From the NCBI GenBank assembly GCA_030674155.1, contig CM060322.1, forward strand, positions 60,079,264 through 60,091,763: a stretch of 12,500 nucleotides of DNA, in the 5' to 3' direction. This stretch comes from Stramonita haemastoma. Its lineage: Eukaryota; Mollusca; Gastropoda; Neogastropoda; Muricidae. Within the stretch, counting starts at the first letter, position 1, and each line of letters starts with the position of its first letter. A program made the position numbers and the translations under genes. Of the stretch, positions 1 to 8,200 are shown in pieces. The notes beneath the pieces are model-generated. The model was not told the DNA's origin. It did no database searches and was given only the letters and a program-made list of their open reading frames with translations.

Positions 1-14
1 CAGCTTTCCTTTTT

Positions 15-522
15 GGTTTATATCTTTAAACGTGATACTGGTTTATATCTTTAAACGTGATACTGGTTTATATCTTTAAACGTGATACTGGTTTATATCT
101 TTAAACGTGGCATTAGTTTATATCTTTAAACGTGATATTGGTTTATATGTTTAAACGTGATATTGTTTATATCTTTAAACGTGGCATTAGTTTATATCTT
201 TAAACGTGATATTGGTTTATATGTTAAACGTGATATTGGTTTATATCTTTAAACGTGGCATTAGTTTATATCTTTAAACGTGATATTGGTTTATATGTTT
301 AAACGTGATATTGGTTTATATCTTTAAACGTAATATTGGTTTATATCTTTAAACGTGATATTAGTTATATCTTTAAACGTGAAAATGGTTTATATCTTTA
401 AACGTGGCATTGGTTTATATCTTTAGACGTGACATTGGTTTATATCTTTAAACGTGACACTGGTTTATATCTTTAAACGTGACATTGGTTTATACCTTTA
501 AACGTGACACTGGTTTATATCT
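15..522. repeat. 25-bp satellite array with 74-bp higher-order period
   Basis: About twenty head-to-tail copies of a 25-bp unit (consensus gtttatatctttaaacgtga plus tattg or tactg). Variant monomers carrying GTTTAAAC or ggcattag recur in a fixed order, with ggcatt at 109, 183 and 257. This gives a three-monomer higher-order unit of 74 bp. The array ends in a broken unit at about 522. There are no unique spacers, so it is not a CRISPR array. Confidence 0.95.
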
Positions 523-614
523 TGATGCAAAGAACTTGATAGAGGAAAGTAAAAAAAAACCTCTACATGACTGAAACCAGCACCACACTAATAATTCAAC
601 ACCCCCCACCCCCC

Positions 615-980
615 CTCAGCTGATGTCTACAGTACAAACACTGTACAAATTTCCCGACCTCAGCTGATGTCAAAAGTACATACACGATACAAACACCCCC
701 TCAGCTGATCTCTACAGTACAAACACGATACAAACACCCCTCAGCTGATCTCTACAGTACAAACACGATACAAACACCCCCTCAGCTGATCTCTACAGTA
801 CAAACACGATACAAACACCCCCTCAGCTGATCTCTACAGTACAACACGATACAAACACCCCCTCAGCTGCTGCAATACAAACACGGTACAAACCACTCCA
901 TCAGCTGATGTCTACAGCACAAGTGGACACGATACAAACCACCACCACCCCTGCACACGTGGACACGATACAAACCTTGC
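615..980. repeat. 41-bp minisatellite
   Basis: About eight copies of a roughly 41-bp unit built on cagctgatctctacagtaca followed by aacacgatacaaacacccc. Starts of CAGCTG fall near 617, 661, 702, 742, 783, 824, 864 and 902. Copies at both ends are more diverged. In gene orientation the array begins almost at the donor of exon 5 (982), so the first bases of that intron are repeat. The stretch 523-614 before it is A-rich and C-rich and otherwise featureless. Confidence 0.9.
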
Positions 981-982
981 AC

Positions 983-1179
983 CTTCAGTCGTCGCAGGAC
1001 GGCCACTGTGTGTGAGGGGTTGTCAGCCGGGGACTCCACCATGTCGTTAAAGTCCACGATGTAGCAGTGGCCACTGCTGAGAAACTGCACTGTCTTCTCC
1101 TCGCTCTGGAAAGCTCTCTCGATGATGGAGTTCTGCTCTTTGGGTACTCCTGCATCCTGGTGCCTTGACCACTGTCCTC
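983..1179 (-). CDS. Exon 5: WWE domain
   Basis: The open frame gives GQWSRHQDAGVPKEQNSIIE, then RAFQSEEKTVQFLSSGHCYI, then VDFNDMVE and, at the end, VAVLRRLK. W, N-x3-E (NSIIE), V-x-F, and Y-x-V-D-F-x-x-M are the conserved positions of WWE domains. These bind ADP-ribose-type ligands in PARPs and some ubiquitin ligases. The RR motif after the domain is also common. The donor AAG followed by gtgcaa ends the exon in phase 0. The right boundary is uncertain: the stronger acceptor (ccctgtgtgcag) starts at 1179 in phase 1 and needs exon 4 to end at 2325. A weaker internal one (gaggacag) starts at 1171 in phase 0 and pairs with exon 4 ending at 2330. The joined protein reads WSRLLVRGQWSRH in the first case and WSRLLWSRH in the second. 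An unrelated LINE fragment begins 30 bases upstream. Confidence 0.75.
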
Positions 1180-1208
1180 CTGCACACAGGGAAATGAGGT
1201 TTTACTGA

Positions 1209-1490
1209 ATGAAGTACAGGGCCATCCGTCCATATGAAGAGCTCCTAACTGCAGTGAAAAAACGCAAGCTTAAGTGGTACAGGCACGTCACACGATCATC
1301 TGGACTGGCCAAGACAGTCTTACAGGGAACAGTAAGGGGAGGGAGACGAAGAGGCAGACAGAGGGGGAAGACACCATCAGAGGGTGGACAGGCCTTGGGT
1401 GGAACGATCTACTATGAGGGCGGAGGACCGTGGGGAGTGGAGGAAGCTGGTTGCAGAATCTTCAGTGGTGCCCCCACGGTCCACGTGACT
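1209..1490 (+). pseudogene. RTE-like non-LTR retrotransposon, broken 3' end of ORF
   Basis: The plus strand encodes the far C-terminal tail of a LINE reverse-transcriptase protein in three consecutive frames. It begins KKRKLKWYRHVTRSSGLAKT and TVRGGRRRGRQRG in the first frame. After a shift near 1360 it reads GEDTIRGWTGLGWNDLL followed by a stop, and after another near 1418 it reads AEDRGEWRKLVAESSVVPP to a TGA at 1486. The KLKWYGH-like, GRRRGRQ, W-T-G and AEDR-x-W motifs are familiar from RTE-type elements in invertebrates. The copy is 5'-truncated, frameshifted and dead. A short gtgaag repeat after the stop may be the remnant of its 3' tail. It lies in the intron before exon 5, antisense to the host gene. 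Confidence 0.8.
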
Positions 1491-1854
1491 ATGGGACAGG
1501 TGAAGGTGAAGGAATACAGGGCTGTGGGAAAACCAAACGGTCACATGTGCAAACTTTTACCTTTGGTAAACCTCGGAGCTCTAGCCGAAAAACGGTAAAA
1601 AGGTTACAGGGCCACGTATAATGAGTTTAAAGAAAAACCAAATAACGTGAATTGTCAACAGTACGCTAAGACAATGTCCATCTTTTTTCATGTGCATGAC
1701 ATCTCAGCAGAAACTAGGTCTCAATGCATCTTAGTGTGTTCGTGTGCCTTGCATTACACATTTTGTAAGTCCAGATTAGAAGTGCTGTGACATTTTTTTT
1801 CCTTCACTTTTTCGTGTAGTGGGCATAGAGGGTATTTTTGTTTTTCTGTATGTG
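1491..1854. other. Intron stretch with no recognised feature
   Basis: A unique-looking, T-rich sequence between the LINE remnant and the duplicated exon fragment. It has only short homopolymer runs (for example T runs near 1793 and 1842). Short open frames on the plus strand continue from the LINE fragment but show no family resemblance. Confidence 0.5.
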
Positions 1855-1989
1855 GTTCCATGGGGCAAAGTTGCCATGGATTTCCTACTAATATAAAGAC
1901 TGTCAAAACGTTGTCAGAGTCACTGACAAGAAGGCGGCTCCACTAGGCAAAGTTGGCATAGATTTCATTCTAATAAGAAAGACTGTCAA
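1855..1989 (-). repeat. Duplicated scrap of the exon 4 / donor region (two diverged copies)
   Basis: Positions 1917-1971 match 2319-2373 at about 51 of 55 bases. The match covers 44 bases of the 3' end of exon 4 and 11 bases of its downstream intron, including the donor GT. Upstream, 1855-1907 and 1937-1989 are a second, more diverged tandem pair at an offset of 82 bases. They share the motifs ggcaaagttg, atagattt-like and aaagactgtcaa. No acceptor-flanked open exon surrounds these copies, so they are best read as intronic duplication debris. Confidence 0.8.
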
Positions 1990-1993
1990 CAAG

Positions 1994-2149
1994 TCATTCG
2001 GATGAGACTATAAACTGAGGTCCCGTGTGCAAACGCAGGCAGAACATCTTGCGCACACGTTAAAATCCCGTTCCGCCTTTCGGTAGAGCAGGCCATCGTG
2101 TGCCGGTAGGAGCGGATGACAAAATTAAAAAAAACAACCAGCATGCACA
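1994..2149 (+). mobile_element. SINE family B fragment, 5'-truncated
   Basis: Matches the body of the fuller copy at 8201-8520, with shared blocks such as aagtcattc, atgacgctataaac-like, gcagaac-tcttgcg and cacgttaaa-tcc. It lacks the tRNA-like head and starts right after the duplicated exon 4 fragment. The end is uncertain because the 3' parts diverge; 2150-2190 is not assigned. Confidence 0.75.
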
Positions 2150-2189
2150 CATTTGTTGTGTTTAGACACCATCCCTGAGTGAAAAATAA

Positions 2190-2310
2190 AATAATGGGTA
2201 GGCACTGCACTTGTGGCGACGCGCTCTCCCCGGGGAGAGCAGCCCGAATTTCACGCAGAGAAATCTGCTGTGACATAAAGTGGTATAAAATAAAATAAAA
2301 AATAAAATAA
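2190..2310 (+). mobile_element. SINE family A fragment, 3' end with A-rich tail
   Basis: The block aatgggtaggcactgcactt through tgtggcgacgcgctctcccc to ctgctgtgacataaag is the reverse complement of the left part of the copy at 9094-9511. This is therefore the 3' part of the same SINE inserted in plus orientation, 5'-truncated. It ends in a taaaa/aataaaa-type tail that stops at 2310, only about 20 bases from the donor of exon 4. Confidence 0.85.
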
Positions 2311-2329
2311 AGTGTTCAGTGTCACTGAC

Positions 2330-2539
2330 CAGAAGGCGGCTCCACTGGGCAAAGTTGGCATAGATTTCCTTCTTCTCCTCCTCGTGCTCCTCCTGCATGG
2401 CCGTGTTCAAGATGTCCTTGATGTCCAGTTTGGACTGCAGGACGTCCTCCTTGAAGCCACGGAGAGTGATGGCGCCCGTGGCTTTGTCCAGGGTGATGGA
2501 CACCTCTCTGCGCTCAGCTGCTGCCTTGATCTTCTGGAT
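2330..2539 (-). CDS. Exon 4: KH-like segment and start of the WWE domain
   Basis: This 210-bp exon encodes 70 residues in phase 0 to phase 0. The acceptor tgtgtcttcag sits directly on a (TG)n tract. The residues IQKIKAAAERREVSITLDKA, then GAITLRGFKEDVLQSKLDIK, follow the pattern I-x2-I-x6-V-x-I-x-hydrophobic, G-x-I-x-L-x-G, x2-D-V-x2-hydrophobic. This is the core of a KH-like fold (helix, two strands, helix), without an obvious GxxG nucleic-acid loop. A charged helix (MQEEHEEEKKEIY) then leads to FAQWSRLL, where the Trp is the likely first Trp of the WWE domain. The donor used here, CTG followed by gtcagt, is weak at position +3. A second weak donor 5 bases on (TCA followed by gtgaca) would give phase 1 and extend the exon to 2325. 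Confidence 0.76.
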
Positions 2540-2544
2540 CTGAA

Positions 2545-2545
<1 letters not shown>

Positions 2546-2626
<81 letters not shown>

Positions 2627-2704
2627 ACGCACACACACACACGCACACACACACGCACACACACACACCACACACGCACACACGCACACACACACGCACA
2701 CACA
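2546..2704. repeat. (CA)n microsatellite, interrupted
   Basis: An imperfect (CA)n tract with scattered CG and AC interruptions. It starts immediately beside the acceptor of exon 4 and forms its (TG)n/pyrimidine approach on the gene strand. Apparent Cys/Val or His/Thr reading frames here are artefacts of the dinucleotide. Confidence 0.97.
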
Positions 2705-2782
2705 CATATATATATAGTTATATATATAGTTATATATAGTTTTATATATATAGTTATACATATATAGTTATATATATATATG
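2705..2782. repeat. AT-rich low-complexity tract
   Basis: Tandem TA-rich units of the form tatatatatagt follow the (CA)n tract without a gap, making a compound microsatellite. Confidence 0.9.
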
Positions 2783-2785
2783 CAC

Positions 2786-2915
2786 TTGTGTGATGTCACC
2801 TTGTGCATCTAAACATATAGATGCACGCTTCTCTGACGTCATCTTGTGCATCTGAACCCACAATTATACACACTTCTCTGACGTCATCTTGTGCATCTGA
2901 ACCCACAGATCTACG
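2786..2915. repeat. 45-bp tandem repeat carrying TGACGTCA
   Basis: Three units of about 45 bp share cttctctgacgtcatcttgt followed by gcatctgaaccc; the first copy is the most diverged. Copies 2 and 3 each hold a perfect TGACGTCA palindrome, the consensus cAMP-response element core. The repeat is intronic, and regulatory use is not shown by the sequence. Confidence 0.85.
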
Positions 2916-3087
2916 TGTCTCTCTCGCACAGCCTCCATTTCTCAACACTGCAGCACCGAATGTAAAAAAAATGGTTCTACACCAAGCTTTTTCTGCCGAG
3001 CAAATTTTGGTATGTTCATTCTTTTCGAACAAAGTATAGTAGGAAAAATCTTCGTTTCTTTTAAACACAGTTTTATAAGTAAGATCA

Positions 3088-3203
3088 TCAGCAGCAGCAG
3101 CAACAGCAGCAGTAGCAGCAGCAGCAGCAGTAACAGCAGCAACAGCAGCAGCAACAGCAACAGGAGCAGCAACAGCCAGCAACAGCAGCAACAACAGCAG
3201 CAA
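3088..3203. repeat. CAG/CAA trinucleotide tract
   Basis: An imperfect run of cag, caa and occasional tag or gag triplets. It opens plus-strand Ser/Asn/Gln-rich frames and minus-strand Leu-rich ones, with no other coding evidence. It lies within the intron between exons 3 and 4. Confidence 0.93.
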
Positions 3204-3591
3204 CGGGGTAGGCGTTGTTCAAGGGGTAAGCGTGTCAAAAGCACCCCTGCCTGCAGCACCTCACTGCCACAGTTTTCTGGAGCAGCTGGTCAGAAACAGC
3301 CACTCTCCGGGACAGGCCTCGTACAGTCAGGTCTTGAACAAGTGACCTTCCAACTTCAGACAAGAAATCTCACAAGATGCTACTGCTCCACTCAGCTCGT
3401 TTCCTACCAATGAGTGTGGAGATTTCTATGCGTTCTGTAGCTCCTTTCTTCTTTCCTGCCCCTCTTCTGAAGGAGCCGATAAACAAGGAGGGATATGGCT
3501 GCAGGATTGTGTTTCCACGACGTGTGATGAGACCAGGTTGTTGAAACCTGCAGACATGCACGTTCACTCCACTGACAGTTTTCATGATTCA
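3204..3591. other. Intron stretch with no recognised feature
   Basis: A unique-looking sequence between the CAG/CAA tract and the 37-bp minisatellite. Short frames on both strands lack motifs or splice-site support. Confidence 0.5.
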
Positions 3592-4108
3592 GAGCACCAG
3601 ATGTGGGAGTGCACTGATGTGGCGATGCACTTCCCTTCTCCTTCAGAGCACTGATGTGGTGATGCACTTCCCTTCTCCTCAAGCACTGATGTGGTGATGC
3701 ACTTCCCTTCTCCTTCAGTGCACTGATGTGTGGATGCACTTCCCTTCTCCTTCAGTGCACTGATGTGCTGATGCACTTCCCTTCTCCTTCAAGCACTGAT
3801 GTGTGATGCACTTCCCTTCTCCTTCAGAGCACTGATGTGGCGATGCACTTCCCTTCTCCTTCAGAGCACTGATGTGGCGATGCACTTCCCTTCTCCTTCA
3901 GAGCACTGATGTGGCGATGCACTTCCCTTCTCCTTCAGAGCACTGATGTGGCGATGCACTTCCCTTCTCCTTCAGAGCACTGATGTGGCGATGCACTTCC
4001 CTTCTCCTTCAGAGCACTGATGTGCGATGCACTTCCCTTTCCTCAGAGCACATTCCCTTCTCCTTCAGAGGAGCACTGATGTGCTGATGCATTTCCCTTC
4101 TCCTTCAA
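3592..4108. repeat. 37-bp minisatellite
   Basis: About thirteen units of agagcactgatgtggcgatg followed by cacttcccttctccttc. Spacing is 37 bp where intact (for example gcactg at 3611 and 3648), and several central copies are identical. End copies have small deletions and changes. The unit lacks stops on the minus strand, so long His/Ser/Lys-Glu-Lys-Gly frames appear; these are not genes. Confidence 0.96.
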
Positions 4109-4274
4109 GACAGGGAACCACAGCCCCTCTTGCTCCAGCCCCCCTCCCCCCCCAATAAAAATAAACAGCTTTAAAAGTAATGACTGTGTATCGGTGTTGA
4201 CGGAAATAGAGGTCTGAATATGCAATGAGATGTCTTTTCAAGGTTTTTTTTTTTCTCTAACTAGATTTGTACTG

Positions 4275-4497
4275 ACTCCACTCCTGTAAAAGGCCTTTGG
4301 ATGAGAACCCAGGGTCCTGTATTTGAAAACAGCAGAACATCCTGCACACGTTTGATAAACTCCATCCACCTTTCGCGGAGCACTAGGCCAGCTATGGTAA
4401 TATCTTCAGTTTAACGTCTATTCACATTTCGTGAATTTAGACGAAGCCAGCTATGGCAGAAGTCATGGATGACACGACTATACCCAGCATGCATCCT
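4275..4497 (+). mobile_element. Decayed SINE family B copy with internal insertion
   Basis: The blocks cctttggatgagaaccc, cagcagaacatcctgcacac, ccacctttcgcggagcacta and gacacgactatacccagcat line up in order with the family B body at 8285-8450 and 1994-2149. Divergence is high. The alignment is interrupted at 4398-4445 by a separate short insertion. No tRNA-like head is visible. Confidence 0.6.
4398..4445. mobile_element. 48-bp hairpin insertion with 11-bp direct repeats
   Basis: The 11-bp sequence gccagctatgg occurs at 4387-4397 and again at 4446-4456. The 48 bases between contain a near-palindrome in which cgtctattcac pairs with gtgaatttagacg around a short attt loop. Removing the insert and one repeat gives a continuous SINE B-like sequence. 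This resembles a tiny non-autonomous transposon or other precise insertion with target duplication; the family is not recognised. Confidence 0.6.
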
Positions 4498-5018
4498 TTG
4501 ACCTTCTGTGACTTTAGTAGTTTCAGTGGAGTTAAGTTGTCCGATTTAGGGTCGGTACCATCAACCAACCTCCACTACATTACTCCCAGAATATACCCTA
4601 CCACCCGAAGAGGACTGGACTCCACAAGGTTTAACTTTCCCTAACACACAGCCCCTAATATTCTGTGAAGTGAGTTCACGACTCCTCAGGAAGTGAAGTC
4701 AGAAGTCAAATGGTCAGTGGATGTCACAATGTATGTATGTACGTAAGTATGACAGGACTATCATAAGTTTACTTGTTGACCTGTGAAGGCGTGCTTGTCT
4801 TTTTGTGTTACATCACGTGGACAAAATCTGTCTAAACCAAATAAGTCAAGTCACTAGCACTCAAGAGCCTGTGGGTGACGGCTCCGCCCTGTCCAGATCC
4901 CAGCTGTGGGAGGACCTAATCCCTGTAGCTCTGGAGTTGGCCAGAACCAGGACTGGCAGAATGGAGGGTTCTAGAGGGCAGAGAGATCTCCCTCCATTGC
5001 TGCAACTAGAATCACTTT
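4498..5018. other. Intron stretch with no recognised feature
   Basis: Mixed unique sequence. A short atgtatgtatgtacgta run lies near 4730. A plus-strand frame at 4805-5020 ends in the GA tract; I see no domain or splice support for it. Confidence 0.5.
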
Positions 5019-5416
<398 letters not shown>

Positions 5417-5425
5417 TGTACTTAC

Positions 5426-5634
5426 ACACTGTAGACTCTTTTTGCCCAGCTGGTCTTCAGTCCATGCTTCGGAGGAAAAGCTGCTCCTCACTGTGTCCTG
5501 AAACTCCTCTTTGAACTGCCGGATGTGAGACTGGTCCGTGGCGTAGATGTAGACAGTGACGGTGTCGGGGTAGGTCTGGCTGACGTCACACATCTCAAAG
5601 CCCTTCTTCCTGGGAGGCCAGCCACCGCCTGTCT
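5426..5634 (-). CDS. Exon 3: linker and first half of the KH-like segment
   Basis: This 209-bp exon enters in phase 1 (joining codon GAG, Glu) and ends in phase 0. The acceptor is cctgtttcag and the donor is TGT followed by gtaagtac, a good match to consensus. It encodes about 69 residues. A Gly/Pro/Lys-rich start (TGGGWPPRKKGFEM) is probably a linker after the macro domain. A strand-rich stretch (TVTVYIYATDQSHIRQFKEE) and a helical stretch ending in LGKKSLQC follow. The pattern of a beta strand, an ATD-type turn, then an amphipathic helix resembles the KH-like/RRM-like modules between macro and WWE domains in PARP14 proteins. A (CTGT)n microsatellite starts about 10 bases after the donor, and a 56-bp minisatellite lies within about 20 bases of the acceptor. 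Confidence 0.75.
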
Positions 5635-5649
5635 CTGAAACAGGAATCA

Positions 5650-6246
5650 GTGGCCAGTTAGGGGCAGGGGAAGCAGGGCTGTAAAGAAGAGACAGTCAGT
5701 AAACAAGGGCCAGTTAGGGGCAGGGGAAGCAGGGCTGTAAAGAAGAGACAGTCAGTAAACAAGGGCCAGTTAGGGGCTAGGGAAGCAGGGCTGTGAGGAA
5801 GAGACACTCAGGAAACAAGGGCCAGTTAGGGGCAGGGGAAGCAGGGCTGTAAAGAAGAGACAGTCAGTAAACAAGGGCCAGTTAGGGGCAGGGGAAGCAG
5901 GGCTGTAAAGAAGAGACAGTCAGTAAACAAGGGCCAGTTAGGGGCAGGGGAAGCAGGGCTGTAAAGAAGAGACAGTCAGTAAACAAGGGCCAGTTAGGGG
6001 CAGGGGAAGCAGGGCTGTAAAGAAGAGACAGTCAGTAAACAAGGGCCAGTTAGGGGCAGGGGAAGCAGGGCTGTAAAGAAGAGACAGTCAGGAAGCAAGG
6101 GCCGGTTAGGGGCAGGGGAAGCAGTGCTGTGAGGAAGAGACAGTCAGGAAACAAGGGCTGGTTAGGGGCGATGGAAGCAGGGTTGTTAGGAAGAGACAGT
6201 CAGGAAACAAGGGCTGGTTAGGGGCAGGGGAAGCAGGGTTCTGAGG
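5650..6246. repeat. 56-bp minisatellite with splice-acceptor-like units
   Basis: About ten and a half units of 56 bp (ccagttaggggcaggggaag, cagggctgtaaagaagagac, agtcagtaaacaaggg). Phase is constant, with ccagtta at 5654, 5710 and 5766. Most units in the left two thirds are identical, while those after about 6100 diverge. On the minus strand, which is the transcribed one, seven units contain TACTGAC, a pyrimidine tract and TTTACAG. The left end lies about 20 bases from the acceptor of exon 3. Confidence 0.96.
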
Positions 6247-6545
6247 AAGAGGCAGCTAGCTCAGTGGCCAGAGCACTTGCTGTCCCCAAGCTAAGGTTAA
6301 GCATTGCTGAGCATGTTACCTTGTGATTGGATGACCGTTTGTGCACCTTGGCTATACAGTTTCCCAGTTTACCCAGCTGTGAATGGGTACCTGTGTTCAC
6401 TAGGAACAAGGAAGGTAAAGCAGTGAGGGAGAGGAGATGGGCACCACCCTCAAAACACTGACCCTGGAGAAACTGAGGTCTCTGACACTATACTCCTTAA
6501 CGACCACATAGGTCATGGGAATATTTTACCTTTACTACCTCACTA
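6247..6545 (+). mobile_element. tRNA-derived SINE, family D
   Basis: The head ggcagctagctcagtggcca gagcacttgc has the look of a tRNA A box (TAGCTCAGTGG). It is followed by a degenerate B-box region and a body with cagctgtgaatgggtacctg, then gtgagggagaggag. It ends in a ttacctttac-type tail. I recall this arrangement as a common molluscan SINE, but cannot confirm a name. Confidence 0.75.
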
Positions 6546-6738
6546 CCTTAAACCTCTGTTGTTGGACAGTAGTTGTCCAAGCTGACTAGCTTTGTCTGAC
6601 GAAGTCATATTGACAGTCATGTCACTGCAGTTGATCTGCCCTAGTTAGGCAATGCAGCCATGCCATTCCACCACTACTGAAATCTTGACTGCCAACATGA
6701 CACGAGTTAACAGACAAAATGATTGACTAAGCAAAAAC
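6546..6738. other. Short intron stretch without recognised feature
   Basis: Unique-looking sequence between the family D SINE and the target duplication of the family C element. Confidence 0.5.
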
Positions 6739-6755
6739 AAACTACGTCATACTTT

Positions 6756-7615
6756 TTTTTTTTTTTGCTGCCTCGTCTTCTGTGACGTTCCCGTACTGCT
6801 GTTCCCACGCCGCTCATTTCAATCTCCCCGCCACAGCCATACCCAGATTCGTTGTGTCTCACCCCCGGGGTCGGGAGTCCACAGGGAGCTCATCAATATT
6901 AGGCCGCCGCGGGGCCACCAGCCAGAGGAGCCCTGCACTTCTGCTGGGTCACTTTGGTGGTGTTCAGTGGTGCCTGTTCTGAGCTAACATACGCAGGACA
7001 CCACCTACTAAGCCCCCTACTAACGACAGTATTAGCTCAGTCGCGGAGCCAGACTGAGTGAGTCACCCACCCAATGTGGCGACCACCACAACGTCCCTCC
7101 AACGACCGCCTCCCCACGAACCCCGAACCCCAAAGGCTTTGACACAAATTCACCACAGGCACAGAAGCGTATGGGGAAACCGAATCTGAGGTCACCATGA
7201 GACCAGAGCAACGGAGGCCACCGAATCAGAGGCAATTTTTATTATTGCATGATGATCAATGATGATGAGGATGATGTAATGATGCTGCTGTGGAGGTGCA
7301 TCCGCTTTGAGACTACTTGACAGGGTTGTTCTCTACGCTTACTGTCATAATATATCCCGGCGTCAACCAGGCCCGAGAGATACAGACACCTGCAGTGTTA
7401 GTCAGGTAATTTGAGCAACACTCTCAAATTCGCATCCGTAAAGTGGATGAAGCTCGACTGTGTGGTCCCAGTCTCCCCACTGAGCCCACAGCACACTCAC
7501 TCTGGGTAGGAGCCGGCCGGAGCCCGAAAAAATCCCTATGACTTATGGGATTCGAACCCGCGACCTTCCAGTCTGGAATCCACGGCGCTAACCACTGCGC
7601 CATGGCGGCTGGTGT
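6756..7615 (-). mobile_element. Long tRNA-headed retroposon, family C, copy 1
   Basis: Read on the minus strand, the element starts with a tRNA-like head holding an A box (tggcgcagtggttagcgc, 7585-7602) and a B box (gggttcgaatccc, about 7547-7559). It runs through a body of about 800 bp and ends in a 14-base poly-A (T run at about 6753-6766). Perfect 17-bp direct repeats, aaactacgtcatacttt, flank it at 6739-6755 and 7616-7632. They are a target-site duplication typical of LINE-driven retroposition; their inner T bases are shared with the tail. The body shows no long open frame. At about 860 bp it is long for a SINE. A second copy lies at 10619-11455. Confidence 0.85.
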
Positions 7616-7632
7616 AAACTACGTCATACTTT

Positions 7633-8199
<567 letters not shown>

Positions 8200-8200
8200 G

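Noticed and set aside
15..522. CRISPR-like array of ~25-bp repeats
   Set aside because: Units are contiguous with no unique spacers, and the surrounding sequence is animal-like.
2407..2808. Long Cys/Val or His/Thr open frames across (CA)n tracts, here and at 8077-8316 and 8633-9077
   Set aside because: Dinucleotide repeats lack stop codons in some frames. Only the parts overlapping exons 2 and 4 have coding support.
3012..3413. Ser/Asn/Gln-rich plus-strand frame over the CAG/CAA tract as a polyglutamine protein
   Set aside because: Explained by the trinucleotide repeat. It is antisense to the host gene, with no splice sites or flanking domain.
3404..4225. Minus-strand frames with repeated HQCxxALKEKGSAS-type peptide as a repeat protein
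   Set aside because: The 37-bp unit is not a multiple of three, so the same peptide cycles through frames; it is a minisatellite shadow.
7540..7610. A tRNA gene (A and B boxes visible on the minus strand)
   Set aside because: The head belongs to a dispersed retroposon with poly-A tail and target duplication. No paired acceptor stem was seen, and a second copy shares the same body.
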